Source: Gammaproteobacteria bacterium
GTDB lineage: Bacteria > Pseudomonadota > Gammaproteobacteria > S012-40
Direction: 5' to 3'
Assembly: GCA_015487785.1 (NCBI GenBank)
Contig: WFPC01000049.1
Location: 1-47,155, forward strand
Length of the DNA stretch: 47,155 nucleotides
The notes beneath the pieces were generated by a model. It searched no databases. It worked only from the letters and a program-made list of their open reading frames with translations, and was not told the DNA's origin. Shown piece after piece: positions 26,759-35,973 of this stretch; positions within the stretch are counted from its first letter, which is position 1, and each line of letters starts with the position of its first letter. Made by a program: the position numbers and the translations under genes.

Positions 26759-27721
26759 TCAGTAGAAGATATTGATTCGCAGGGAGAATTGCCAGCCGCT
26801 CATGTCCAGTTTCAAAGGTACGTAGGGAGCCTCGCTGCCATCGATGCGATCGCTGGCGACGGTATTGGGCAGATAGCCCAGGGTGCCGTCGCTCAGTTCG
26901 CGAAAGGGCAGCCCGTCGAACGACACTTGGTCGGTATTGGAAAAGTCCGACAGGGTTTGTATTGCCTTGGGCCGCAGCTTTTGCTGGCCCCAGAGGTAGC
27001 CGCCTTCCAGGCTGAGGCTGACGATCTTGCTGAAACGCCATTCCGCGCCCAGCGCGGCCATGCCGGCCAGCAGGGCCGCGGTTTGTGCCTGGGTGACCAT
27101 TATACGGCGAAAACCCTGCTGATCCGAGCCGCGCAGGTAGAGAAAGATCAGATCCTCGCGATAGTCGAAATCGAAAATCTCGTTGATGGACAGCAGGGAG
27201 TAGATATTGAAGTCCCCAAAATGCAGGAAGCGGTAGCGCCAGCCCAGGTTGTACTCGGTATAGGATACCTTGTTGCGGCGCTCGTAGTTGACGTTGTTGA
27301 GCCGGCCTTGGGTGGGGAATTCCACGTTGAGCACGCCCAGGGCGGTTTTTTCCCACGAGCCGATGCCGATGAGAAAGGAATGATACTCGTTGGCTCGCCA
27401 TTCCAGTTGGAAGCCGGACTTGGGGCCGGTGGGTTTGTCCGGCAGGCGCGAGTCGTAGCGGAAGTCGTAGCGCTCGGTATCGCCGGTTTCCTCGTCGTAG
27501 ATCACCTGGCCATTGCCGATCAGGGGAGATTGCAACAGGCCCTTGTTGAGCGCGGGCATCACCGGGCTGTGCATGCCCATCAGCAGGGAAATATTCCATT
27601 TGCCATCGTCTTGCGCCGCTTCTGCCCCGCCCATGCACAATAGGAGCAGGACAGCCAATATTTCTCGCCCTCGCCAGAGCGGGTGTCGTATGGAATGCGG
27701 CTTGGTCAGATGGCTGTGCAT
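26759..27721 (-). CDS. Outer-membrane beta-barrel protein
   Basis: The protein has 320 residues with a signal peptide (hydrophobic about 20-35, ending GGAEAA) and then alternating strands with aromatic girdles (YNLGWRYRFLHFG, INEIFDFDYRED, SLSLEGGYLWGQQK), ending in an aromatic residue (RINIFY). I recognise no specific family; it resembles small uncharacterised barrels. ATG 27721 lies three bases after the stop of the DUF1302-like gene, so the two are co-transcribed. It precedes the TPR genes by about 200 bp on the same strand. It is probably a partner in the envelope locus; this is inferred from position only. Confidence 0.72.
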   Translation of the reverse strand: MHSHLTKPHSIRHPLWRGREILAVLLLLCMGGAEAAQDDGKWNISLLMGMHSPVMPALNKGLLQSPLIGNGQVIYDEETGDTERYDFRYDSRLPDKPTGPKSGFQLEWRANEYHSFLIGIGSWEKTALGVLNVEFPTQGRLNNVNYERRNKVSYTEYNLGWRYRFLHFGDFNIYSLLSINEIFDFDYREDLIFLYLRGSDQQGFRRIMVTQAQTAALLAGMAALGAEWRFSKIVSLSLEGGYLWGQQKLRPKAIQTLSDFSNTDQVSFDGLPFRELSDGTLGYLPNTVASDRIDGSEAPYVPLKLDMSGWQFSLRINIFY

Positions 27722-27724
27722 GGG

Positions 27725-29479
27725 CTAGAAACTGTACTTGAACTCGATGAAGGCGCGGTCGTTGCGGCGGAAATTGCCGATGAACTGGGTGCTCTGGGTG
27801 ACCTCGCGCAGGTTGGTGGGGCTGCCGCCCACCGCCTCGATGCCGACACTGCCCTTGCGACCGTAGAACAGGTCCAGGCCCAGGGTGATGATCAGGCGGT
27901 TGGTGGCATTGAAGGAGAGTTTGGGTTTCAGATAGAGTTCGTTGAGGTTGATGAGGTAGATACCGAGAAACTCGAACACCGCCTGGTCTTCCGGCATTTC
28001 CTTGCGAATGAAGATGTTGAACGAAGAGTCCAGCTCGTCCTGGATGATGGCCGGGTCGTAGTTGATGATATACCAGTGGCTGAAGGCCGGCGAGAAGTCG
28101 GTTTTCCACAGGTTGAAGTCCAGCCCGTAGCCGAAGCGGATGTGGTCGCGCGGCAGCACGCCGAGATTGTCGATATAGCCGTCACCATCGCGATCCACCG
28201 GTTCCAGGCCGAAGTATTTGTTTTTCACATAGGCGATCTCACCTTTGAGGATCTGGCCGAAGACATCGCGGGTGAAGCTCATCCCCAACATGTGCATGCG
28301 CTTGAAACGGGGATAGAATTCCGGCGGTATGTTGACCCGGTCCTGATCCACCAGCACCTTGCGAAAGATCACAGGGAAGTCGTCCCAAGTATAGAAATAA
28401 CTGAATTGCAATTCAGTGTTCCACCAGGTATTGGAGACCTTCAGACCCACCTCGGAGTTCTCGAGCGTGAAGGTTTCGGGGTAGACGGTGCCGGGCACCT
28501 CCTGGAACAGTTCCCATTCCGAGCCACGTGGAGCAGGTTTGTGGAACTGGATATCGGGTATCCAGAGAAATTCGTACTGGGTGTTGGAGGCGGTGTAATA
28601 ATCCACCTTCAGGGTCCACAGGGGCACCCGGTAGTCCAGCAGTTCTGGCAGGATCAGCTCGCGAAAATCCATGGGGTTGATTTCGTCGATAATACGGATG
28701 CCGGTGAGCACGCCCCAGATGACGAATTGCTTGCCGATGCGGATGTCGGCATTGTCGGTAGTGATGTCCACGTAGAATTCCCGCAGTTCCAGAATATTGG
28801 AATCTTTTTCCTGTGGCAGGCCCTCGACGAAGGCCAGGGGTTGGTCGATGTCACGCTCGGAGCGGGCGGCTATGGTGTCGTAGTCGAACAGGTCGTACAC
28901 CAGGTCGTAATAATAGCGACCCACGGCGGTGAAGCTTAGTCGGTCGCTGGTGGGCGCAAAACCCTTGAGATAGGCAATGTTGCGAATCTTGGTATAGGAG
29001 CGCGGTTCCTGAAAACGAAAGGCGGTTTCGTTTTTCAGATAGCCCGACCATTGCACGGGATAGATTTCCCGGTCCCATGGCAGGATATCCTCCTCACGTG
29101 ACGGCAGCCTGGGAATGCTTTTGAAGGTCTCGTAGTCCATGGGGCGGTAGAAGAAGCTTTCGCCGTCGAGGGTGAAGGTGGGCAGCTCGGGGGCCTGCCG
29201 AGGCCCGGCCGACGGTTTTTTTTCGGCCGCCTTGGGGTTGTCTGCCGTGCTTTCGGCGACGGCTTTTTCAGCGTGTTCTGTGGCCTCGTTGCCCGGGGAT
29301 GTCTTGGCCGGCTTTGCGGGCACGCCGGTTTCTTGCCACCAGGCTTCGTCTTCCTCGGGTAGGAAGGCTGCCAAGGCCGGTTGCACCAGCGCCACGGTCA
29401 TCAACAAGGCCATGCCCAACCGGCGCGCCAGGGCTTGCGATGCCGGCAGGCCGGCGACGGAAAAGCGGCATGACTGCAT
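27725..29479 (-). CDS. DUF1302-like outer-membrane barrel protein
   Basis: From ATG 29479 the protein has 584 residues; the frame is open to ATG 29524, but a likely promoter at 29528-29536 would put that ATG outside the transcript. A signal peptide (GMALLMTVALVQPALA) is followed by a Pro/Ala/Glu-rich, probably disordered stretch of about 50 residues, then a long barrel ending in Phe (EFKYSF). The block RIGKQFVIWGVLTGIRIID with INPMDF after it matches the DUF1302 signature (GKQ..xWG...INPxD). Members are outer-membrane proteins of unclear substrate. The low-complexity linker is unusual. It leads the barrel pair and follows the DUF748 gene by about 75-120 bp. Confidence 0.78.
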   Translation of the reverse strand: MQSCRFSVAGLPASQALARRLGMALLMTVALVQPALAAFLPEEDEAWWQETGVPAKPAKTSPGNEATEHAEKAVAESTADNPKAAEKKPSAGPRQAPELPTFTLDGESFFYRPMDYETFKSIPRLPSREEDILPWDREIYPVQWSGYLKNETAFRFQEPRSYTKIRNIAYLKGFAPTSDRLSFTAVGRYYYDLVYDLFDYDTIAARSERDIDQPLAFVEGLPQEKDSNILELREFYVDITTDNADIRIGKQFVIWGVLTGIRIIDEINPMDFRELILPELLDYRVPLWTLKVDYYTASNTQYEFLWIPDIQFHKPAPRGSEWELFQEVPGTVYPETFTLENSEVGLKVSNTWWNTELQFSYFYTWDDFPVIFRKVLVDQDRVNIPPEFYPRFKRMHMLGMSFTRDVFGQILKGEIAYVKNKYFGLEPVDRDGDGYIDNLGVLPRDHIRFGYGLDFNLWKTDFSPAFSHWYIINYDPAIIQDELDSSFNIFIRKEMPEDQAVFEFLGIYLINLNELYLKPKLSFNATNRLIITLGLDLFYGRKGSVGIEAVGGSPTNLREVTQSTQFIGNFRRNDRAFIEFKYSF

Positions 29480-29527
29480 GTCGGGAATCGAAGGCTGTGT
29501 CCGTGAAGCGAAAAATAAATCCAACGT

Positions 29528-29536
29528 AGTATAACA
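29528..29536 (-). promoter_or_regulatory. Candidate extended -10 promoter for the barrel genes
   Basis: On the minus strand TGTTATACT fits an extended -10 element (TGnTATACT). No good -35 hexamer is visible at 17 bp. Transcription would begin near 29521, inside the longest possible reading frame, which favours ATG 29479 or a later start. Confidence 0.4.
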
Positions 29537-29598
29537 GTCTTAATCTTGGCTGATGGCTATCCTATCGGTTGTCGCCAGGCGCAACATAACAATATTGT

Positions 29599-32046
29599 TC
29601 ATAAGGTTATATCCAGGCGTGGAGGCGAGTCCTCGGCGAGGAATTCCGGGTGACAGATCAGCAGTCGCTCGGCCGCGATGCCATGGCGTTCGACGAGGAT
29701 ACGTTTGACCGCCAGTGCCCGCTCCCTTGCCAGGGCCTTGAGGCGGTCGATGTCGGCCTGAGGAGGGGCGGCGTCTGCTTGTGCGTCGTTCGGCGCCGGG
29801 GCCGAGCCGGCTTGCGCCATTTCGTCTTGCCGGGTGGCCAGGCCGCACAGGGCGAGAGTGAGCCGGGGGCGTTGGCGCAACAGCTCGGCCAGCTTGGCGA
29901 GATAGTCCTGTTGCTGTGGCGCAAGCGCACTGCTGCCGGGTGCGAAGGGCAGGGGGTCGAGGCGCAGGGCGGCGGCCTTGCCCGCCAGTTGGGCCACGCT
30001 ATAGAGCGTGCCCCAGGGCTGCAGGGTCATCTTGAGATACTGGATGGTGGCCAGCTTCAGGGCCTTGGCGCTGGCCTTGTTGATGATCTTGGCGAAATGG
30101 AACTGGGGATCGTCCAGCCGACCCGTGATGGGCAGGCGCAGCTCGATATTGTCGTCCTTGTCGCGCAGCAGATCCAGGGTCTTGTCCAGCGGCATGGCCA
30201 GTTGATCCTTGAATTCCCTTCCTTCGGCGGTGTCGCGAGCGGCCAGGCGCAGCTTGCGCAACAGCAGGCGGGTCTGGATGTCGAGTTGGCTGTCGTCGAT
30301 ACGTACGTCGAGCCGGGCGTCCATTTGCCCGCGTTTGAGAACATAGCCCAGGTGACGCGCAGTATAGGAGGACAAGGGGGCCAGTGAAACCTGTTTCAGC
30401 TCGGCTTCCAGCTCGGCATTCAGCCGTGGGCCGAAGGGCTGCAGCCGTCCCTGCAGGCGCAGGCTGCCGTAGTCGTCGAGGCGGGCTTGCAGGCTCAAAG
30501 GGAAGGGCGGACCCTGGGTATCGAGCTGACGAATGCTCAGGGCAATCTGGTGTAGCCGAGTGTCGAAACTGGGCACCACGCTGTGATCGGTGAAACGTAG
30601 CTGACTGGTGTCGTCGATCTCGATCCGGCCGATGCGAATGCGGCGGCTGGACGCCGTGTCGCCCTGCCTTGAGGATGGTGGCCCTGCGGCGTCTTCTGTG
30701 CCCGGAATGTCCGCCAGCACCAGCCGGCCATCCTGCCGGCGAACGATATGGGCTTGTAACGCGGCCATCTCCATGCGGCCAATGCGGATGTCGTCGAAAC
30801 CGTCGATGCCGATGTCCGCTGCGTCGAGTTCGCGCAGACGCGCCACTGGTTCCGGGGCGCTTTCCAACAGTGTCAGTCCGGTGATGCCCAGGTGCTGGAT
30901 GCGGTAAGCGCCCGGGCGTTCGATCTGTCCTCCTTGCAGGCGCAGCTCGCGCCAACGCGCGAGCACGAGGCGATGCTCCTCTAGCAGGCCGCGGTCAAGC
31001 TGCAGTTCGATGTTGCCGGACACGTTGTCCTGGCCATCGTGGTTGAGCAGGGCGTCCAGTTGCAGATCTTGTAACTTTACCGTGTAGCTGGGTGTGACGA
31101 CAGACAGTTTCCCGCCTGCCAGGCGGCCGTCGAGGTGAATTTGCGGGCGGGCGTCGCGTTGCGTCGTGAGGCCGAGCAGGCCCTGCCAGTGCAGGTGTTC
31201 GGCAGAGAAGCGCCTGGCCTCCTGTTCGGCCCGGGGCTCGCTCAGCTGGAGTGAGCCTCGCAGGCTGATTTCGGTTGTCTGTGCCGTTGTTTCGGCCACG
31301 ATGCGCTGGTTGGCGGAAACTCGGCCCGTGAGCTTCAGGGGGGTGGGCAGGGCGGAGGCGAAGTCCTGCAGGGGCAGCTCGCTCACTTGCAATTGCAGCT
31401 CGGCACGTGGCCGGGCGGTAAACGCCCAAATCTGCCCACGCAGCTCGACCGGAGTGTCGTCGAGGCGCAGTTGGAGTGCGACGTGGCTGGTGTCGTTCGG
31501 CTGCCAGGGCTGGAGATCACGCAGGCTGGCCTGCTGGATATGGAGCCGGCCGGAAAGACCGTCGATTCGATAGTCTATGCGATTGTCGTAGAAACTGAGC
31601 TGTCGGATGCCAAACTGCCAGCCGGATGTCTCCTCGTCGCCTGCGGTTGTATCGGGTCCGGTGGCCTCACCCCTGGTTTCCAGCCCGGCAATACGCAGCC
31701 CGGTCTCGTTGCGATTCACCCGCAGGCGGGTATTGGCCAGTAACAACATGTCCACTTGCACGCGCTGGCGCACCAGTTCCATCATGGCCAGGTCGATCTG
31801 CAGGCGTCCAAGTTGCAAGAGTGGCTGTGTTGTGCCATCGCTCAGCGTGAGTCCCTCCAGCATTATCTCACCGGTGAAGGGATTGATGTCGATGTTGTCG
31901 ATGCGAGCCTCCAGGCCTTGTTGCTGGAACCAGTCCACAGCCAGGCGCTGGACGATCAACGGCAGAGAAAGCAACAGAACGAGCAGCAGAAGGCCGCCGA
32001 GCAATGCAAGCTTGAGTGCGGTGGAGTGACGTAGTAGTGACGGCAT
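29599..32046 (-). CDS. DUF748 / AsmA-like inner-membrane-anchored protein
   Basis: The protein has 815 residues. One N-terminal membrane helix (about 12-31, LALLGGLLLLVLLLSLPLIV) is followed by the DUF748 opening (IDNIDINPFTGEIMLEGLTL) and a long beta-rich AsmA/YhdP-like body. The last 130 residues (DPLPFAPGSSALAPQQQDYL, and RALAVKRILVERHGIAAERL) resemble the OmpA-like tail often found in DUF748 proteins. Related AsmA-like proteins bridge the periplasm and are linked to lipid transport or envelope integrity. It is upstream of the barrel and TPR genes on the same strand and divergent from the HD-GYP gene. Co-function with the downstream genes is inferred. Confidence 0.83.
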   Translation of the reverse strand: MPSLLRHSTALKLALLGGLLLLVLLLSLPLIVQRLAVDWFQQQGLEARIDNIDINPFTGEIMLEGLTLSDGTTQPLLQLGRLQIDLAMMELVRQRVQVDMLLLANTRLRVNRNETGLRIAGLETRGEATGPDTTAGDEETSGWQFGIRQLSFYDNRIDYRIDGLSGRLHIQQASLRDLQPWQPNDTSHVALQLRLDDTPVELRGQIWAFTARPRAELQLQVSELPLQDFASALPTPLKLTGRVSANQRIVAETTAQTTEISLRGSLQLSEPRAEQEARRFSAEHLHWQGLLGLTTQRDARPQIHLDGRLAGGKLSVVTPSYTVKLQDLQLDALLNHDGQDNVSGNIELQLDRGLLEEHRLVLARWRELRLQGGQIERPGAYRIQHLGITGLTLLESAPEPVARLRELDAADIGIDGFDDIRIGRMEMAALQAHIVRRQDGRLVLADIPGTEDAAGPPSSRQGDTASSRRIRIGRIEIDDTSQLRFTDHSVVPSFDTRLHQIALSIRQLDTQGPPFPLSLQARLDDYGSLRLQGRLQPFGPRLNAELEAELKQVSLAPLSSYTARHLGYVLKRGQMDARLDVRIDDSQLDIQTRLLLRKLRLAARDTAEGREFKDQLAMPLDKTLDLLRDKDDNIELRLPITGRLDDPQFHFAKIINKASAKALKLATIQYLKMTLQPWGTLYSVAQLAGKAAALRLDPLPFAPGSSALAPQQQDYLAKLAELLRQRPRLTLALCGLATRQDEMAQAGSAPAPNDAQADAAPPQADIDRLKALARERALAVKRILVERHGIAAERLLICHPEFLAEDSPPRLDITL

Positions 32047-32112
32047 GAGACATGCTTTCTCTTGGTGGACAACCGAGCATTATACGGTGTAGGTCTCGGT
32101 ATGGCGAAAGAC

Positions 32113-32139
32113 TCAAGTTTGCCGATTCGAAGCCGACAA
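32113..32139 (+). promoter_or_regulatory. Sigma-28 (FliA)-type promoter for the HD-GYP gene
   Basis: TCAAGTTT (32113-32120), an 11-base spacer and GCCGACAA (32132-32139) match the FliA consensus TAAAGTTT-N11-GCCGATAA at 7 of 8 positions in each box. Transcription would start near 32147, leaving a leader of about 110 nt before ATG 32256. Confidence 0.7.
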
Positions 32140-32255
32140 CCGAAGATACGCCAATGCAGGTTTTGGCAGCGCTCGTTCTGTGCTCCTGGAGCATGCGAGC
32201 GTTTTCACTCGGTGGAGCAGTAGAGGTGAGTGGTGTGATGGAGGGAGATTCCGTG

Positions 32256-33386
32256 ATGGCGCGCATTTTGGTCGTCGAAGACAATCGGCTCGGGGAGGAA
32301 TCCTTGTCACACTGCCTGGATCGCCAGACGTTCACCATCAAAACCGTATGCGACAATCGCGCGGCGCTGGAAGCATTGCGGCGAGGTGGTTGTGATCTCA
32401 TGCTGCTGGCCAATCACCCCCCTCGCATCGATGCCATGGCTCTGCTGGAGCAATTGAAGAACGATGCCAGTCAGCGCCATTTACCGGTGATCGTGGTTTC
32501 CTCCCGCGACGACATGGAGCATGCCGTGCGTTGCATCGAAATGGGTGCCGACGACTATTTGCTGCGCCCCTTCGATCGCCTGTTACTGAAGGCCCGCATC
32601 AAGGCCAGCTTGGCGCGCAAATTCTATCAAGACCAGGAAAACCTGCGGCGTGAATTGATGGAGCGTTACAATTTCCAGCTCAAGGAGCAGGTGCGCGAGC
32701 AATTGATGGAGATCATCTCGGCCCATCACGCCTCCATCCTGGCCATGTCCAAGCTGGCCGAGTCCAAAGACTCGGAAACCGGCGCCCATCTGGAGCGCAT
32801 GCGCGAATACTGCCGGGTGATCAGTTACAAGCTGATGAACGTGCCCCGTTTCCGCCAGCGCATCGATGACAATTTCATTGAAAATATCTATGCCGCCAGT
32901 CCCTTGCACGACATCGGCAAGGTGGGTATTCCCGACAGCATTTTGCTCAAGCCAGCCAAGCTGGATGGTCAGGAATGGCGTATCATGTGCCAGCATCCGG
33001 TGATCGGTGCCGAGACACTGCGCCAAGTGGTGAAACAGCATCCGGGCAATGCCTTTCTGGAAATGGGCATCGAGATAGCCGAGTATCATCACGAGAAATG
33101 GGACGGCAGTGGTTATCCCCATGGCCTGAGCGGTGAGCGTATTCCCTTGGCGGCGCGCATCCTGGCGCTGGGTGATGTCTACGATGCCCTGACCTCGCGT
33201 CGCTGCTACAAAAAGGCCTTTTCTCACGAAGACAGCCGGCGATTGATCGTGGAAGGTGCCGGTTCCCATTTCGACCCGGCCATCGTGGCTGCCTTCCTGG
33301 AGAGTGAAGACGAGTTCATCCGCATTCGCAATGAATTCCACGACGAGGAAGACGAGCAGCGTCTCTGCATGATGCAGGCGGGGTGA
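32256..33386 (+). CDS. HD-GYP cyclic-di-GMP phosphodiesterase with degenerate receiver domain
   Basis: The protein has 376 residues from ATG 32256, chosen for the GGAGGGAG upstream and because the receiver fold starts at ARILVVEDN; the frame is open back to 32052. The receiver (1-120) keeps the acidic pair Glu8-Asp9, but the phospho-acceptor position is Ala52 (DLMLLANHPP) and the conserved Lys is Arg (LLRPFD), so it should not be phosphorylated. A coiled helix links it to an HD-GYP domain (about 160-350) with His218-Asp219 (LHDIGKVGIPDSIL) and HHEKWDGSGYP at 278-288, so the catalytic domain looks intact. It probably hydrolyses c-di-GMP as part of the motile programme. Confidence 0.9.
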   Translation: MARILVVEDNRLGEESLSHCLDRQTFTIKTVCDNRAALEALRRGGCDLMLLANHPPRIDAMALLEQLKNDASQRHLPVIVVSSRDDMEHAVRCIEMGADDYLLRPFDRLLLKARIKASLARKFYQDQENLRRELMERYNFQLKEQVREQLMEIISAHHASILAMSKLAESKDSETGAHLERMREYCRVISYKLMNVPRFRQRIDDNFIENIYAASPLHDIGKVGIPDSILLKPAKLDGQEWRIMCQHPVIGAETLRQVVKQHPGNAFLEMGIEIAEYHHEKWDGSGYPHGLSGERIPLAARILALGDVYDALTSRRCYKKAFSHEDSRRLIVEGAGSHFDPAIVAAFLESEDEFIRIRNEFHDEEDEQRLCMMQAG

Positions 33387-33576
33387 GCCGCTTGTTTAAA
33401 CGGTCATCCAGAAATTTTCAGGCTTTGTTGGTGTTCATTTTATCCCGCTTCCGGCGATTTCTCACTCGCCGTGGCGGGGTTCCATTCAAGTCATAGAATG
33501 GCTATGGCTGCCATTCCAAATCGGTGCCACATTCTGCCGGGTCTCGGGATGTGGGTTAATAATTCCCACACGAAGC

Positions 33577-33603
33577 TAAATAATTCCAAGGTATTGCCGA
33601 CTA
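33577..33603 (+). promoter_or_regulatory. Sigma-28-type promoter for the second chemoreceptor
   Basis: TAAATAAT (33577-33584), an 11-base spacer and GCCGACTA (33596-33603) fit the FliA pattern, with 5 of 8 and 6 of 8 matches and exact spacing. It lies in the 302-base gap 33387-33688, where I see no gene. Confidence 0.55.
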
Positions 33604-33688
33604 CGAAGGAAACCTCGGTGTCACTCCTTGCCAGACGGGGCAGGGGGCACCGCGTAAGAATAACACAAGCCAGGAACAGGAGGTTTCT

Positions 33689-35209
33689 ATGAGGTTTGCA
33701 TCCCGTTTGATGCTATTGGGTGGGTTGAGTGTGGTGGCCCTGGGGGTCACGGTGGTGGTGGCCCTGCGGGTGCCGGATACCAAGGCCTTGTTGATCACCG
33801 CCGCGGCTTTCGCGCTGCTGATGCTGTCGAGTTGTCTGTGGTTGGCCTGGCAGTTCCGGCATGCACTCGCCGGGCTGGTCGATGCCATAGACCAAGTGCG
33901 TGATGCCAGGGATCTGACCCGCCGAGTGGATGTGAGGCATCCACGGGAAGTGGCCGAAGTGGGCCGGGCAGTGAACGCCCTGCTGGAGGAATTTGGCAAG
34001 GTGGTTGCCCAGGTCAATAGCAATACCGAGAGGGTGTTCGAGTCCGTGGCCCAGATCGCTTCGGCTTCCGCCGACGTAATGGTTTCCTCCGATGTGCAGA
34101 ACCAGAGTGTGGGCAGTGTGGCCGATTCCATCACCGCCTTGAGCAGCGCTGTGGATCATGTTGCCCGTAGTGCCGACGAGGTACGTGGCATGGCCGGCGA
34201 AGTGAAGACCTTGAGCCAGCAAGGCGAGGCGCACGTGAGCGAGGTGGCCCAAAAAGCGATGCTGGTCAGCGACCTGTTCCAGGAAACCGAGCAGGCCATT
34301 CGCGCGCTGGCGGGTCGGTCCGATGAAATCGTCACCATCATCGAAATGATCACCAATATCGCCGAACAGACCAATTTGCTGGCGCTCAATGCGGCCATCG
34401 AGGCGGCCCGGGCTGGTGAACAGGGCCGGGGCTTTGCAGTGGTGGCCGACGAAGTGCGCAGTCTGGCCTCGCGTACCCACGAGGCCACCGCCGAGGTCAC
34501 TCGCATGGTGGAGGGAATACGCAAGGAAACCGGTCTGGCAGTGGAAAAGATCGAACAAGGTGGCCGGGAGGTGAGGGCTTGTGTGGAAAAGGTGGAGCAG
34601 ACCTCCCAGGCTCTGGTGGCCATGAGCGGCAATGCAGTGGAAGTGACCGCCCGCACCGATGAAATCGCGGCGGCCACCGAGCAACAGAGTTGCACCACAC
34701 GTGAGATCGAGGAAATGGTGCAAACGGTGACCGAGATGACAGGCCGCAGCAATGACTGTATCCATCGTGCCAACAGCGCCATTCGACATCTTTTGCAGCA
34801 GGCCAAGGCCTTGGCTCTGGCGGCCCGTGAATACAGCGACATAGGGCGTAGCGCCCTCAATGAATTACTGCGTGCCATCACCGAGGTGCGCATGAATGCA
34901 GTACTGGCCACCAATGCCGCCAATGCCGCCGAAGCAAAAGTAGCCATCGATGAAATCCAGCGGCTCGACCAGAAAATAGCCGGTTTATGGGACCAGTTCC
35001 TCGCCCGTGAGGGTGATTCCACCCAGGCACAGGCCTTCTGGCAGGCCTGGACGGAGTTCAAGCAGGCACGAGCCATCACCCTGGAGCGATCGGCCAGGGA
35101 AGACTTCAATGGTGCCAGGGAAAATGCCGCCAACAATGCCGGGCCCAAGTTCCAGCTTGCGCGCCAGGCCCTGGAGGAGCTGATAGCCCATAGCGTGCAG
35201 GCTGCTTGA
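33689..35209 (+). CDS. Chemoreceptor with almost no periplasmic part and a C-terminal helical extension
   Basis: The protein has 506 residues; ATG 33689 follows AGGAGG. Two membrane helices (about 7-28 and 34-53) are separated by only a few residues, so there is no periplasmic sensor. HAMP (about 54-105; [20 protein letters not shown]) leads to a signalling domain with the standard tip ([20 protein letters not shown]) near 226-250. After the signalling domain there are about 130 further residues (about 373-506) that look like a helical bundle of four-helix-sensor character ([35 protein letters not shown]). Sensing is therefore probably cytoplasmic. A sigma-28-type promoter lies upstream. Confidence 0.88.
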   Translation: MRFASRLMLLGGLSVVALGVTVVVALRVPDTKALLITAAAFALLMLSSCLWLAWQFRHALAGLVDAIDQVRDARDLTRRVDVRHPREVAEVGRAVNALLEEFGKVVAQVNSNTERVFESVAQIASASADVMVSSDVQNQSVGSVADSITALSSAVDHVARSADEVRGMAGEVKTLSQQGEAHVSEVAQKAMLVSDLFQETEQAIRALAGRSDEIVTIIEMITNIAEQTNLLALNAAIEAARAGEQGRGFAVVADEVRSLASRTHEATAEVTRMVEGIRKETGLAVEKIEQGGREVRACVEKVEQTSQALVAMSGNAVEVTARTDEIAAATEQQSCTTREIEEMVQTVTEMTGRSNDCIHRANSAIRHLLQQAKALALAAREYSDIGRSALNELLRAITEVRMNAVLATNAANAAEAKVAIDEIQRLDQKIAGLWDQFLAREGDSTQAQAFWQAWTEFKQARAITLERSAREDFNGARENAANNAGPKFQLARQALEELIAHSVQAA

Positions 35210-35380
35210 ACGCCGGCCGTTTCCCGGGAGCTTATCGGGCGTTTGTCGGTTTTTTTTACAAAAAATACCTTCCTATACCAAGGGGAGATGATATCTTGTT
35301 GAAAAACAATACTATATTATTTTGGTAGGTTTCTTGCAGGGCTGGGTTGTACTTCCGATGATTGCTCATGGTATGACCCC

Positions 35381-35893
35381 ATGCTCACGTCTTACGATCG
35401 ATCGTTTTCTTTTCTGTTCCGGCTCAAGCCTGTTGTGGCCGTGCTGATGCTGTTGTTGTCCATGGACGCCCTGGCGGCTTCCGTGGGCAAGAGTCTGCGT
35501 TGTCTGGCACAGAACATCTATTTCGAGGCCCGCGGCGAAAGCATCCACGGTCAACTGGCGGTGGCGCTGGTGACCATGAACCGGGTGCGCAGCCCCCGTT
35601 ATCCCAACGATGTCTGTCGAGTGGTGTGGCAGCGCCGCCAATTCAGCTGGACCCACGATGGCAAGAGCGATCGTCCCCGCGACAAGGCCGCCTGGCGCCA
35701 GGCTCTGCAGATTGCCGACTTCGTCTACAACAAGTACACCAAGTTGCCCGAGAAGGTGCGTCGGGCGGTGGATATCACCAATGGCGCCTTGTATTACTAT
35801 GCGCCCAAGCTGGCTCAACCCTACTGGGCCCGTCACAAGCAGGTGACCGCCAGAATTGGCGGGCATGTCTTTCTGACGCCTTCCGATTCCTAA
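35381..35893 (+). CDS. SleB-type cell-wall hydrolase
   Basis: The protein has 170 residues with a signal peptide (hydrophobic about 17-32, ending MDALAA) and a Hydrolase_2 domain: CLAQNIYFEARGES with the likely catalytic Glu, QLAVALVTMNRV, YPNDVCRVVWQRRQFSW and a final GHVFLTP. Relatives of SleB/CwlJ cut peptidoglycan; non-spore-formers use them in cell-wall remodelling. ATG 35381 has no good ribosome-binding site and other starts are possible. It stands alone downstream of the chemoreceptor. A run of eight T at 35250-35257 after a weak hairpin may end the chemoreceptor transcript. Confidence 0.85.
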   Translation: MLTSYDRSFSFLFRLKPVVAVLMLLLSMDALAASVGKSLRCLAQNIYFEARGESIHGQLAVALVTMNRVRSPRYPNDVCRVVWQRRQFSWTHDGKSDRPRDKAAWRQALQIADFVYNKYTKLPEKVRRAVDITNGALYYYAPKLAQPYWARHKQVTARIGGHVFLTPSDS

Positions 35894-35973
35894 CGAAACA
35901 CGAGCCTGTTTGCATCCTGTGGCCGAACGCGATATCTAATGGATATCGCAGCTTCTGATGCAGGTACGTGAGC

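Noticed and set aside
26742..28109. 455-codon minus-strand frame across the two barrel genes
   Set aside because: It overlaps two well-supported barrel genes in another frame and reads as Pro/Arg/Gln-rich shadow sequence.
35212..35257. Intrinsic terminator after the second chemoreceptor
   Set aside because: A T8 run is present, but the stem (ACGCC with GGCGT) is short, with a long loop; not strong enough to list as a feature.
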